DNA of 64,000 nt from Panorpa germanica. Its lineage: Eukaryota > Arthropoda > Insecta > Mecoptera > Panorpidae. The notes under the pieces are model-generated. The model did no database searches. It was given only the letters and a program-made list of their open reading frames with translations, and had not been told where the DNA came from. Below, piece by piece: positions 26,607-38,800 of this stretch (its first letter is position 1; the number at the start of each line of letters is the position of its first letter). Both the position numbers and the translations under genes were made by a program. The stretch spans positions 10,044,001 to 10,108,000 of the forward strand of contig OY783212.1 in assembly GCA_963678705.1 (NCBI GenBank), given 5' to 3'.

Positions 26607-28817
26607 TGTCCTTAGAGTAATAAAAACGAACCATTTAATCGTTTGCATATTTACTAGTTTTACTAATTGCAGTTTTCAAATGCTCGATGTTTACTACGAG
26701 AGATACTGAGATTTGGAAGAAGGTATAACTTGGAGATTATATAAATTCTCGCAAGATAAAAATGAAACCTAGATTTTGTAGGATAGAGTTGATGTTCAGA
26801 TTATTCCTAACTTCCTTGATGCTAAAGATATGTATTTTCAGTAATTTTGAAACACGATGATTTCACAATTCCCTTTTTCCATATTATTCATAGTTACCTT
26901 GAAAGTTGTCGCTCACTGAAGACATGACTGTCTTGGAATAGTCTGGGAACTCGGGTTACAGGAACATATGAGAACGCAAAACGAAGTTGTTAGTTTCCCT
27001 GTGTTTGTTCAATGTGTTCTAAAAGTACAACACGTTTTAAGACAGTTTTTTCCAATGTCTAGGTGGTCTTACCTAATTTAGATCGTCATTGGAAGGAATT
27101 TAAATAAAGATAGAAAATTACCATTGCAAAAAACAAAACTGGTTTGACACAAAAAACCAAAAGACAACAACGTTGATTCCACCTTGAAAACAAATTTTTT
27201 CACACCTACAAAATTAAAAATATGGTTTATATAAAAATACATTAGCGTTACAATTTTTGTTGTATAAAAAAGGACAGTGTCGTTACAAGTATGAAACAAA
27301 GGTTCGTCGTAGCGTGACGATAAGACTTTTCCGTCATCATTTTTATAACAGACGTAAAAGTTATAGCTAAGTATACCCGAGTATACGTGTAGTTATCACG
27401 AAAAGATTGCAGAGTATCACTAGTGCGCGAGTGGAACGGTCTCGAGGCATATGGGAGTGTCCTAAGTTCTGACATTCATCTGGTTTATCCCCCTCCTCGT
27501 TCCCGTAGCTATCAACCACCCCTCACGTTCCCAACCCAATTGTCTGGCTATGAGAAGGGTGAAAACTTGAATGGAAATGTAGAGAAACAGGGTTCTCCCT
27601 GTACCAGTACGAACAGATTGAATGGAAAGCATTCATAAATAACATTTCATCATTATAATAAAAAATATTTAATTTAATGTATAAAGGTTTAAAGGTAATG
27701 AATATTTTTTAACTTAAAAATTATATATTTATTTAATTTGTTAAATAGGAAGGCGTGGGAGTAATAGAAATATAGATCAAACGTTTTTTTTTTAACTTTA
27801 TGACATTGTTAAAGTAATTTCCGTTAGAGTTTAACTTTTAATCAAACAGAAGCTATTATTGAAACTATTCTTTATTATAATAGAGTGAAATTTGTTCATT
27901 GTTTTATATTAATATAATATTGAGTTATATAATATTTATTTTATATTAATATTGAGAGATTACTGCAATCACTTTCTGATACAAATGTGCCGTTACTAAA
28001 GAGTTTAAAAATATACAATGCAGATCTGCATCGTTTACCATCTCATCGGTACGTTTCCAATCAAATAATAAAACAATAGATCACGTTATACCCATATATA
28101 AATTTGCATGTATCCTAGAATGGTCAGGATTTCTACAACTGCGAATAAATCTAAGTGCGGCACTTTGATCTATAGACGTATATATTCTATGTTATAATAA
28201 ATACAGACGTATGAAATACATATATACAGATATACTTCTTCGGTACAGTGGTATATTAATAAATATTAACATAAAAACTTCTTTATGATAAAGTCTACTA
28301 ATGCGACTGTATCTTACTGTAAAAGTCGTTGGTTATAAGTAAACTGTGAGAGAGGCCTCATGCTGAAAAGTTGAATAAGGCGTTTAAAGGTATTTAGATA
28401 ATTTTATGTATGCTTCTAAAAGTTATCACTCCAAATGACGCTTGGGGAAATGATTTTTGGTCTTATGCAAAATTCAGTTACAATGTCTATTTACAATTGA
28501 CTGTTCTTTCGAGCCCCCCTCCGTAGCTAGTCGAATCCCCTAGGGTAATGACTCCGTAGACCACAGCGTTAATAGGGCTTTGATTGTATTATTGCGATTA
28601 GATTGTATATTATTGTCTATAAATGCAGATTTAGATACATACATGGTGGATATAGTTACATTTTAAAACACACCAACAGTATCTAGCTACTCAACAAATC
28701 ACATTCGCATCTAATTAGAGAAGTTGACTAATGTTAGAAATCCTTATATTATAATGTTCCAAGTGTATATTTATATGTTTATTTGTTTGTTTGTTTATGT
28801 GTTTACGCGATTCGTAT
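26607..28817 (+). other. Presumed NLK intron, no proven gene
   Basis: Mostly AT-rich. The exception is 27420-27640, a GC-richer block with an open 71-codon frame (YPPPRSRSYQPPLTFPTQLS) ending in TAA and followed at once by AATAAAAA. It matches no family I know. It could be an unannotated terminal exon, a processed fragment or chance. Confidence 0.35.
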
Positions 28818-29145
28818 GGTGGCTCGAAAATTTCTCGTTTCCTGAAAATTGTCAATTTCGTAGAGAAAAGAATTCTAAGACTTTTTGCGTCCTCGGGTTT
28901 TCCCCTGAATTTCCTGGAAACCCGTAATTTTGGAAAAACTAAAAAATTTTTTTTACTTTTTGCTCTATAATTTTAATTCATAAAAGATATAAAGTTAAAA
29001 TTTGGCATGTGTATTACGGTGTTCAATGCTAACATTTTTTGAAAATTAAAAATTGGAAAAGGGGCGTTAAGAAAATTAGGGGTGCGGTAGGAAACTTTGG
29101 AGAAAACTCAAGTTTTGGATTACATAATAATGAAATATGTTATTA
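28818..29145 (+). repeat. Dispersed repeat, copy A
   Basis: Shares long near-identical blocks with 57629-57920 on the opposite strand, including TTTCGTAGAGAAAAGAATTC, GGCATGTGTATTACGGTGTT and GGAGAAAACTCAA. It does not code for protein. The type of element is unknown; it may be the tail of a LINE or a non-autonomous DNA element. Confidence 0.75.
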
Positions 29146-32100
29146 AGAAAAAGAAATTCAAAAATTTTATTTGGGTGCACGGGGGCGGTTTTTGCCGAGG
29201 GTAAAAATAAGACTAGAAAGTTGAAATTTTATATATGGACTTGGATTGCGATGGGGGTAAACACTAGTAATTAATAAATGCTAGCTAATGTTTATTCAAA
29301 AATGTTTTTTTTGTAGATTCGCTGTGTTTGGAAAAGTCAGTTATTAAGGAAGATACAAAATATCGGCCGGATATTGCAAAGCTGTAGGTTAAGTTAATAT
29401 ACGCGTATATATAAAAATGGTTAAGATAAATATCAAATCATATATTTTGATTTACTCAGTCCATTCAGGGCGCACCACTCCTTGGTTGTATGGTTGTACA
29501 CGCACATAAGTTTTTCAACCTGACCCCTGATTCGCCAGTCCATAAATATAGTCAGTGTTAACGCTCAGGAACCGTAACATTTCAACTTCTGACATTGTGT
29601 ATCGTAATTACTAACCGTGAACAAATTACAGGGTGTTTCAAAATTATATCAATTTTTTTTGCTGGATTTGCACAAAATATTCAAAAATTTCCTTAAGAGA
29701 CAATTTTAGGCTCATAATATTATTATTATTATTTATTATGTTTCTTCATTTAAAATTCCTTAAAACAGTGAATGATTTAGAAAAAAAGAAAATTGGTTTT
29801 TGGTTTTCTTTTTAACATATAACTAAAATATTTTAAATTAGTTTTTAAGGTTTTCACAAAGTTTTTTGTTATGCCGAAATAAAATATGATTCATTTTATT
29901 TAAGATATTTAAAAGAGATTGCGTATTTATATTAAATATCCTTTTTTCAAGTTAATTTCAAATATTGTGACTTATCAGTAATATCACACGTGGGTCGTAG
30001 GACGTAGGATACTGGCTTGGTTTTCGACGTGACGTCATTGGGCGGCGTCGAATCGATCTCGGTTCATGTCCCATCCTACTCGATGCTTCGTTCCATACTG
30101 CGAGCAGCACCAGCACCAACCACCAGGACTATGAACCCATTCCCACATTCCATATAATTCCAGACTTTATCGTATTTTGTCTGCCAATGAGATGCTTTTG
30201 TATTGACACGCTCACTCGTGCATTTTATAATAATAAAATTATTTATTTCTAAAATAGTACAAAAATTGGACTGGCAACTATTTTTTTTATTGAATTTTAA
30301 ACTTCATTAAAAAAATTTGGTTTTTTAATTTAATTTTTTTTTTAATATTAATGGAGAATAAATAAAATAAATTAATTTTTAAATCGTGTTTTCCTGATCA
30401 ATTGCTATCTTACACCTTCCTGTCAATGATGTTTCATTGTGATTAGATAGGTCAGTCTTTGGTATAGTGTAGAAATTCATATCGTGACGTCATCTGCATT
30501 AAAGTAGGAGGTAGTCTCTCTAGTACGTCTAAGTGACGCTTTTAATTATTCCATAATATGTATTATCAATTTTATAAGTATACACACGGGACAATATTAG
30601 CGGTTCTAATTAAGTAAATTTAAAATTATTAATAACGTTTCAATCTAATTAATATTGCAGTTTCGTAAATTTTATTTGTTATAGGTTTTTTTTGTGGAAA
30701 ATCACATTTTTTCTTATAATTTTTTTATTAGGTCTAGCAATGTTTTGTGCTCTAGTATTATCGGTGTTGGATATTAATTTCTGAAATAAAAAATTATTAT
30801 TAAAACTTAACGAAAAAATTACACCTTCTATTAGAACGTAAACCTAACATATTTTTTGAAGACGCGGCACATAAATCGCGCCACTGATCATTAACAAATT
30901 ATATATGATCATTAACAAATTCATTCATCTCTATCACCTTATATTGATCCCCAGTGATGTCACAGGATGACGTAATGTTTGTTTGTTTAATTTTCGTGTC
31001 CCTTTAAATCACCCTTATAACTGCTAATATTTTCTGCAATATTATGATTAATTAATATGTAATTGGATATTTGAGGCCCTCATAGCTTACTTTATAAATA
31101 CATATGCTACTTTTATACACTTTTTTATCTTATAATATTTAATACGTATTAGAAAATTTATTAGTATTTTTTTATATTTATTTGTTATGTTAAAATATGA
31201 CATTCTCTCAACATCGATATACTCGTATTTCTAATACGATATTTATAAATAAAAATATTTATTTAATATTTTACATTAATTATGATTATCGTACGTACAT
31301 ATTATTATTGTTTAACTCGAAGGCTATGATATGACAGCTAGTCTAACTATTTCAATGCCACTACGTGCAGGAAAAATAAAACAGTTTGCATATTTATTTA
31401 TTTATTTCATTATATCTCCATTGTGTGTAATTGCATTATGTATATTTAATAGTAATAATACGTAAAAACTATGTGAATGTCACTGTAATCATTTAAAATA
31501 ATAAAAGTTGTACCTATTTCCAATGGGTATTAATATTTGTATTATTTGCAAGTTCTAACTTGCAAATTTGAACATAAATGTAGTACATTTGATAATTTCT
31601 TTGTCAAATTTCTACTTTATGTTGAATATGCCTTTAGAACGCGCTGCGCTATTCTCTTCTTTAGTTAGTCAAATAAAGATGCCTCTAAAGTATTTGTCGA
31701 TTTTTTACAGTGTATTTAGTATAGTACATAGACTATTATAATTTTTCTTTATTTTTTACTATTATATTTTTCATAGCTTCACGCAGATTATATCAAACCT
31801 CACTATGTTATTCCAGGCATTATAATATTAAATGTCATGAAATGCAGTGACATAAAAATTCAATGCATAAATTGCACTCATTATTTTATAAAATATTTTA
31901 AAGAGGTAGGAGTATCAAGCACCTAAAATAATTATTTACATATTTAAAACAACTTTAAACAGACTGATTAAATATTTGATAAATATACATATTTACTATG
32001 TAAATATTATGTAAATACTACATTCAAGTTACTCCATATTACTTTCTTTTACCTTTCTTATAATATATTTATTTACAACTTACTGTTTTAGTTTTGAAAA

Positions 32101-33725
32101 CAAATGGAGCTGTTATATTAAATTGAAAATGTTTAGAACAGCGTTGATACTAAGTCTGCTGCGTTTCTAGGTGCGATCTCTGAACGAACGCTTTATTTTA
32201 ATTTTTAGTCGTATATAAAAATAATATTTTCAGTTACTTTCAGTTCTTATATATTTTAGTACCGTTTATTATTTTTGTGTTCTGTTTTAAACGCCATATA
32301 AATTTGATAAGCTACAATATTTTGAATTTACATATTCTTTGAGTTCAAACTCTGTAGAATTTAAAAAAACAATTTGCACATACAAGTTGGTAAACATATA
32401 TTTTGAAGTAATTAGAGAGAAAAATGTTAGTCGACCCCGGTTTAGATTATAATACGTATTACAAGTTTTTATTGTTTTTGTCATTTTAAGTAAACTTAGT
32501 ATTTCAACAATGGCAATGAATAACGGTATATTCTATTGTTAAATTTATAAATTTCATCATCATTGTCTTTTTGTTTTTGATTGTAAATAATTAATTATAT
32601 TTATTATCTTATTGCAATAATTTGCAATATTTAATTTTTGTTAAATGTTATGTAATTATATTTTTTTTTTTGCAACTTATATTTTTATACTACACCATTA
32701 TTCAGTAAACAATTACACAACAATACGGATGACATAAAGGCCAATAGCAAAAGTTATATAATTAAATATTTTTGTAAAACATGATAACTCTAATATTTTA
32801 ACGTCATGATTTTGATAAACATTTTCAAATAACTTAATACGAGCATTTATGATATTCAGTTATCTTAAAAATAGAATTCGAAGAATTCAGTTTAGGAATT
32901 TCTTTTGTTATTTGTTATAAAATTCGATTGTTAGAGCAGTGAATTAATTGTGAAATATAGCGTCCTAGGTTCACAGTCAATTTTCTAGAGCAGTTTTATC
33001 AAATGTATTTTTTTTTTTTTTTAATAAATTGGTTATTTTGTAAATAGTTTCCTCATATTTGATATACATATATTATAGTCTTCTTCCACATGGGGATGTA
33101 ATATTAGATAGGATGGTGTTCGCTTCATAAAGCGTTACCAACAACGGAAAGGAGCACTATGTGAGGACAGGATACATATTCAATATAAAAGTAGGAGGAG
33201 AATGCAATACTGCTCGGTACAGCTACAGGACTACAGCAGACATCCCCTCGTAGTCATTGTGTACTAGGAGAACTGGAGAACAGGAGTCCACGTCCCTTTA
33301 CCCTATGCTTATATTGGTAAATCTATATAAAACACAAATAAGCTTAGAATACAACGAGAGAAAGAAGCAAACTGGCAAGTATCACGTAGTACTCGGTGAA
33401 ACAAGTCTGGGTTTCCTATGCCACAGTACACAGTACATTTAATGTTAAAAATATTGAACGTTTTACACTAAATTATTGCTAGGTTTATTTTATTTTGTTA
33501 TTCTGCTTTTATAGACTGACAATTTCTATCAGAAATTTATTTTCTTTCAATTGCTACCATCTACAGCAACCTCTGTACAAATAGCAAAGATAAATTACTC
33601 TAAATAAGAATGCAAACTATTAAAACATACATTTTATGTGTTTACTCACATTCTGTACCTATATCGACATATCAGCAGCAGACATATCGTTATTCTAGCA
33701 AGACATAATAACAAAATTTAATTGA
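29146..33725 (+). other. Presumed NLK intron, no proven gene
   Basis: AT-rich. Notable points: a GC-richer island at 29990-30165 with a consensus CRE at 30030-30037 and another CRE at 30485-30492; an 11-bp-arm palindrome at 31544-31567 (TTTGCAAGTT / AACTTGCAAA); a 21-bp-period direct repeat of TGATCATTAACAAATT at 30885-30921; and a GC-richer block at 33110-33430 with an unassigned 61-codon frame. No RNA gene was recognised. Confidence 0.4.
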
Positions 33726-33727
33726 TT

Positions 33728-33849
33728 TATAAAGACACGTTAGCAGTTCGCAACAGACTATATTTGACATAAGAAAAAGTTTTTACACAACAGATTACAG
33801 ATGGCGTTACTAGTTACAAAGTAGTGATATTTTGATACCTATTACAATA
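33728..33849 (-). repeat. 3' LTR of the copia element
   Basis: 122 bp, identical by eye to 37905-38026. Preceded (minus strand) by the polypurine tract AAGTGGGGG. Two bases separate it from the flanking ATTGA, so the exact LTR edge is uncertain by about two bases. Confidence 0.9.
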
Positions 33850-33883
33850 CCCCCACTTATCAGAATAATCTAAGTACACATGA

Positions 33884-36800
33884 TTACACAGAAACAATGC
33901 CAAGTAAATTCATAAACTTATAATGTTTCAGATGACAAAGACCTTTTGTTAAAATATCTGCAGGCATTTCTTCAGTAGGAATGTACTTAACTTTTACAAA
34001 GTTGTTCTTTACAACATCTCTAATAAAATGACAACGCACATCTATATGCTTGGATCTATTATGACTCTGACTACTCGAAGCTAACTTCAATGCACTTTGG
34101 TTATCACAATACAAATCAATTACATTAAATACATCAGTAATTTCATGCATTAAATTTCTTAGATAAATAGCTTCTCTTGAAGCTTCAGAAAGAGCAGTGT
34201 ATTCCGCCTCAGTACTGGATAATGAAACCGTTTTCTGCTTCCTACTTTGCCAGGAAATGGCAGACCCTGACAACATAAAGCAAAATCCAGTATAGGATTT
34301 TCTATCTAGAGCATCACTTGCCCAATCACTGTCTACAAAACCTTGTAAATTACTATTGTTATTATTGGTATATTTTAAACAATAACTTTTAGTATGCAGT
34401 AAATATCTTAATACACGTTTACAATAATTCCAATGTATGTGACTATAACAACTATTAAATTGACTGAGATAGCTAACACAGTAAGCAATATCTGGTCTTG
34501 TTAATACTGCCAGATACATCAGACTTCCAATAAGTTTTTGATAAGGAACATCAGGTAAACATTTATCAGATGACTTATCTAAATTCAATTTAGGCTCAAT
34601 CGGAGTACTTTGTGTCTTACAATCAGACATTTGAAATTTAGAAACTAACTGTTCAATATATTGTTGTTGATCTACAGTAATAACATTTTTATTTTTATCT
34701 AAATTTATTCTCATGCCTAAATATTGTCTTACAGGTCCCAAGTCTTTTAACTTAAATTCTGAACCTAATACACTTTTTAATTTATTTGTTTCAAAATCAT
34801 TGTTTGAAAAAATCAAAAAATCATCCACATACAGGGCCACTATCACTTTAATTTTACCAGTTATTTTTGTAAACAAACATGGTTCATATTGACTATTTTT
34901 GAAATCTAATCTACTCAAAACTTCTTTAACTCTTTCATACCATGCCAGGGAAGACTGTTTTAGCCCATAAATGGCTTTATTTAATTTTAAGACCTTTCCC
35001 CCACTTTTGTTTACAAAACCTTCAGGTAATGACATATAAATATTTTCTTTCAAAAAACCATTAAGGAAAGCAGTGGTTACATCTAGATGTGTTATACTCA
35101 TTTTCATTTGAACACTAAGTGCAAACAACAATCTTAGAGTAGAATGCCGCACTACCGGTGAAAAAGTATCTGTATAATCAACACCTGGTTTCTGCGAGAA
35201 ACCTTTTGCCACTAATCGAGCCCTATACCTTACATTGTTTTCAAAATCATACTTTTTATTTAGCACCCACCTACACTTCACTATTGTCACATCACCTGGA
35301 TGGTCCACAAGCTGCCACGCATCACTGTCCTCAAATGACTGTAATTCATCAGCCATTGCCTGCTTCCACTGCTCCCGGTCAGGCCCTTCAAGAGCCTCTG
35401 AGAATACAATCTCCTCCGATGCTGGAACAGTACTGGAAACACATATGTTGCTAATACCATAGCGCTCAGGCTTCTTTCTCTGACGCTTACTTGGCACATC
35501 TGGCACTTGCTCAGGTATTGATACTGCTTGTTCTGGAACATCTTCAGTGTTTATTTCAGTCAGTGTTTCATTGTCATCAGTATGTAATGAGGAACCTGAA
35601 GAGCAATCTAAAAAATCTGTTTCTGAAACATTATTAGACAGATCCCCCACTGAATCTCTGCTCTCCCCCACTTTATCTTTACTTTCCTCCACTAAATTGT
35701 CGGTAGGATTTTCTTCATTGGATATCCAAATAGCTGACTCTTCACTGACTTCCTTGATAGGTGTTACATCTTCTATCACTATTATATCTCTACTGATCAT
35801 TACAGTGTTCTTAGAAGGATTGTACACACGATAACCTTTAACACCATCACCATATCCAACTAGAATATGTTGTGTAGCTTTCTTGTCCCATTTCAAACGT
35901 TTCTGTTTGGGTACATGCACCATAATTTTGCTTCCAAACAAACGTAGGTGACTTAAGTCTGGTTTTGATCCATACCATAACTCATAAGGTGTTTTATCCA
36001 ATCCTGATGCAATCGATCTATTTTTCAAGTACACAGCAGTATTGGCTGCTTCCGCCCAAAATTTCTTATCTAAATTTGCATCATATAGTAAACATTTGGC
36101 TTTCTCAACAACTGTACGATTACTCCTTTCACAAAGTCCATTTTGCTCAGGTGTATAACAATTTGTTTTCTGGTGTATAATTCCAGCTTGCTTCAAATAG
36201 CCTTCAAATTCCTTGTTACAAAATTCTAGTCCATTGTCTGACCTGATCACCTTTATTTTCTTACTCTGTTGATTCTCAACCAATGATTTGAACTCTTTAA
36301 ATCTGTTCAAAGCTTCATTCTTTTGCTTCAGAAAATAAATAAAAGTCATGCGACTATAATCATCAACAAATAACAGGAAATAGCGAGCACCACTCAAAGA
36401 ACTTGTTTCCATTGGGCCGCAAATATCTGTGTGGATTCTGTGTAAAGTTTCTGTACTCCGCTCACCCACATGAGAAAATGGTAATCTCATTTGTTTTCCC
36501 TCACAACAAGTAGTACATTGTGATTTGGTTATGTCAAGTGAGTTATCATAAGACAAACCATCAACAATACCATTTCTCATTCTGTGCATGTCTTGGCTGT
36601 TTATATGTGCCAGTCTTCTGTGCCATAACTTTGCACTAGCTGTAGTAGCCAACATACAACTTTGTGATTGTAATCTCAACTTATAAACACCATCAGATAA
36701 ATCAGCTGTCGCCACCAAAACATTGTTCTTGTCTCTAATATAACAGTTTTTCTTTGTAAATATCACATGATTGCCATTCTGAATGAGCTCACTAACCGAC

Positions 36801-37822
36801 AATAGGTTGGTTGTCAGGCTAGGCACACACAACACATCTTTCACTATTATATTGCATCCAAGTTTAGAAATAATGTCAACTTCTCCGGAACAAACAACTG
36901 GCACTTTTGATTCATTTGCTACAACAATTTCTGGTATACATGGAGTTGTGTTCATGTTCTTTACCCAATCTTTATTTGCTGTTATGTGTGCACTTGCGCC
37001 GGAGTCAATGTACCATTCGTTTTTGTTATACTTTCCGTTTAGGAAAACAACGTTAAACACGCATTTATTTGTGTTTTTCTTCAACATTGGGCACTGATTT
37101 CGATAATGTCCATCCTCTTTACATTTGAAACAAGTGATTGTTTTTGCTGATGTATCTGCCGCGGTCTTTTTGTTCGACATTGGGTTGCCGCCATATTTCT
37201 TTGGTTTACCGCTGCTGCCAGAATTATATTTATTTCTCGCTGCAAATGCCGCCGTACCGCCAGCTGCACCTTCAAAATCACTGGTTACTTCCATGTCGAG
37301 TAACTTCGACTTTATAGTATCCGCACTTATCGAAATGCCAGAATGTTCTATTGCCATTATCATTGGAGAATAGCGATCAGTCAAACCTGCTAATAATAAT
37401 GATCCGACCCATTCATCTGTTATTGTAAATCCAGTGCCATTTAACTTTTGAGCCGTTTCGATCATTTGTGTGACATAGGTAGTCATCGAATCACAGTTTT
37501 CAAGTCTTATCGAAATCAAATGTCGAAGTAAGGTTATTTTTCTTGAGAAACCGGAGTCATCGAACATGGCTTTCAATTTTGTCCATAATTCTGCCGAGCT
37601 CCTGGTATTCCTTATATGCACGTACAATGCTGGATCGATGGTTAAAATTAGCTTTGCCTTCGTTTTGGAGTCGTCCACTGGCTTAACTTCGAAGTCTGCA
37701 CTAGGTTTGATGTACTTTTCCATCCCTTCTAGTACCAACAAGTTTTCGGCCGCGAAACACCACTCATCGTAATTCTCTCTGCCTTTTAGCTTTGGCACAC
37801 TCGCAATATAGTTCGTAGTCAT
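33884..37822 (-). CDS. Copia gag-pol polyprotein (retrotransposon)
   Basis: 1312 codons from the ATG at 37822; the frame is open slightly further upstream, but only to a TTG. Parts in order: a UBN2-type Gag region at the N-terminus, a CCHC zinc knuckle (CFKCKEDGHYRNQC, about residue 235), an aspartic protease (WYIDSGASAH), a GAG pre-integrase motif (LWHRRLAHIN), an integrase core (HTDICGP, RSDNGLEF, PEQNGLCER), a reverse transcriptase (YVDDFLIF) and an RNase H (DSDWASD, STEAEY). Integrase lies before reverse transcriptase, the copia order. It belongs to the element, not the host. Confidence 0.95.
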   Translation of the reverse strand: MTTNYIASVPKLKGRENYDEWCFAAENLLVLEGMEKYIKPSADFEVKPVDDSKTKAKLILTIDPALYVHIRNTRSSAELWTKLKAMFDDSGFSRKITLLRHLISIRLENCDSMTTYVTQMIETAQKLNGTGFTITDEWVGSLLLAGLTDRYSPMIMAIEHSGISISADTIKSKLLDMEVTSDFEGAAGGTAAFAARNKYNSGSSGKPKKYGGNPMSNKKTAADTSAKTITCFKCKEDGHYRNQCPMLKKNTNKCVFNVVFLNGKYNKNEWYIDSGASAHITANKDWVKNMNTTPCIPEIVVANESKVPVVCSGEVDIISKLGCNIIVKDVLCVPSLTTNLLSVSELIQNGNHVIFTKKNCYIRDKNNVLVATADLSDGVYKLRLQSQSCMLATTASAKLWHRRLAHINSQDMHRMRNGIVDGLSYDNSLDITKSQCTTCCEGKQMRLPFSHVGERSTETLHRIHTDICGPMETSSLSGARYFLLFVDDYSRMTFIYFLKQKNEALNRFKEFKSLVENQQSKKIKVIRSDNGLEFCNKEFEGYLKQAGIIHQKTNCYTPEQNGLCERSNRTVVEKAKCLLYDANLDKKFWAEAANTAVYLKNRSIASGLDKTPYELWYGSKPDLSHLRLFGSKIMVHVPKQKRLKWDKKATQHILVGYGDGVKGYRVYNPSKNTVMISRDIIVIEDVTPIKEVSEESAIWISNEENPTDNLVEESKDKVGESRDSVGDLSNNVSETDFLDCSSGSSLHTDDNETLTEINTEDVPEQAVSIPEQVPDVPSKRQRKKPERYGISNICVSSTVPASEEIVFSEALEGPDREQWKQAMADELQSFEDSDAWQLVDHPGDVTIVKCRWVLNKKYDFENNVRYRARLVAKGFSQKPGVDYTDTFSPVVRHSTLRLLFALSVQMKMSITHLDVTTAFLNGFLKENIYMSLPEGFVNKSGGKVLKLNKAIYGLKQSSLAWYERVKEVLSRLDFKNSQYEPCLFTKITGKIKVIVALYVDDFLIFSNNDFETNKLKSVLGSEFKLKDLGPVRQYLGMRINLDKNKNVITVDQQQYIEQLVSKFQMSDCKTQSTPIEPKLNLDKSSDKCLPDVPYQKLIGSLMYLAVLTRPDIAYCVSYLSQFNSCYSHIHWNYCKRVLRYLLHTKSYCLKYTNNNNSNLQGFVDSDWASDALDRKSYTGFCFMLSGSAISWQSRKQKTVSLSSTEAEYTALSEASREAIYLRNLMHEITDVFNVIDLYCDNQSALKLASSSQSHNRSKHIDVRCHFIRDVVKNNFVKVKYIPTEEMPADILTKGLCHLKHYKFMNLLGIVSV

Positions 37823-37904
37823 GTTTCCGCGAAAAAAAAAACGTAACAATTTATCTATTTTATACTATAAAAAAACTGATAAACCGGTAAATTTGCCCAT
37901 AACC

Positions 37905-38026
37905 TATAAAGACACGTTAGCAGTTCGCAACAGACTATATTTGACATAAGAAAAAGTTTTTACACAACAGATTACAGATGGCGTTACTAGTTACAAAGTA
38001 GTGATATTTTGATACCTATTACAATA
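37905..38026 (-). repeat. 5' LTR of the copia element
   Basis: 122 bp. The next bases on the minus strand are GGTTATGGGC, the primer-binding site. Being so short, it must carry a compact promoter; no clear TATA box was picked out. Confidence 0.9.
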
Positions 38027-38542
38027 ATTGAATATCACACAAATTATTGTCGATTTCATTTCACTCTAAAACGCAAGAAAATTATTTATAAAAATATTTT
38101 TAAAACTGCTCTGCTAGTTGTATGCCAAACCATAGAATGCCGGATTACAAAAAAGTTAATATACTAATAATTAACGAGCCTACTTTAAATTAGATATCTC
38201 TAAACTTTGCTACGTGGCATATACACAGTATTGGTTTTTAAATTGTTTATATATTAACCTTTCTACTGAAATGATAAGTATGGCCTATGGCAAACTGCTA
38301 TCGCAAGAATAAAGTGAAGTAATTGCTCTTTTATTAATGATCACTATATGTAGTGTCATTAGTTTAAGTCTGTTATTAAATTATATTGTATTCCAATATA
38401 TTATTTTTTTTTCAACATCGCAATAGCGTGTGATATTAGCTACAGATAAATTTCAATAGACATAAAATACATAAGGCTACATAACAGTAAAAATCTGATA
38501 TTACAAAAATTAGGTTTGTAAAAAACGTAATTAAATACCTTA

Positions 38543-38800
38543 CCCAGTAAACAATTGGGTGAAGTGTTCCTTTTGCTCCAGTGATGTTTCTATCACTGTT
38601 TCAGTCCAATTGTAGTTCCCATCAACTTTATCTTCATTTGTATTTCGACGGATGGATTGGTTTCGCCGTTTGTAGCCGATAAAATAGACATTTCATATGA
38701 ACGACTGTAAGAAACTGAACTGTAAATGAACGCTTTCATGACGAAAATGTCATGCGCATCTTCAATATGATAGCGAAGTGACTCCAATATGTTTACTGGG
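38543..38800. mobile_element. MITE with CCCAGTAAACA termini
   Basis: 258 bp beginning CCCAGTAAACA and ending with its exact inverse TGTTTACTGGG, flanked by TA on both sides (38541-38542 and 38801-38802). Inner arms also match loosely (ATTGGGTGAAGTG against ATTGGAGTCACTTC). The TA duplication fits the Tc1/mariner group, but similar termini occur in several insect MITE families, so the superfamily is uncertain. Confidence 0.75.

Larger units (their letters stand above)
33726..38026 (-). mobile_element. Copia-type LTR retrotransposon, whole-looking
   Basis: Ty1/copia superfamily, about 4.3 kb, antisense to NLK. The two 122-bp LTRs are identical by eye, and ATTGA lies beside both ends (33721-33725 and 38027-38031). 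Next to the 5' LTR is a primer site complementary to the anticodon-arm region of initiator tRNA-Met (37895-37904), the half-tRNA priming known for copia. A G-rich polypurine tract (33850-33858) precedes the 3' LTR. One uninterrupted gag-pol frame fills the inside; no breaks were seen. The identical LTRs mean a very recent insertion. Confidence 0.95.

Noticed and set aside
29632-29660. ACAGGGTGTTTCAAAAT as a transposon end
   Set aside because: No inverse partner nearby. The similar GAAACATCCTGTA at 48373 is 18 kb away, so they cannot be paired with confidence.
35158-37373. Several plus-strand open frames inside the copia element
   Set aside because: They are shadows of the minus-strand gag-pol frame.
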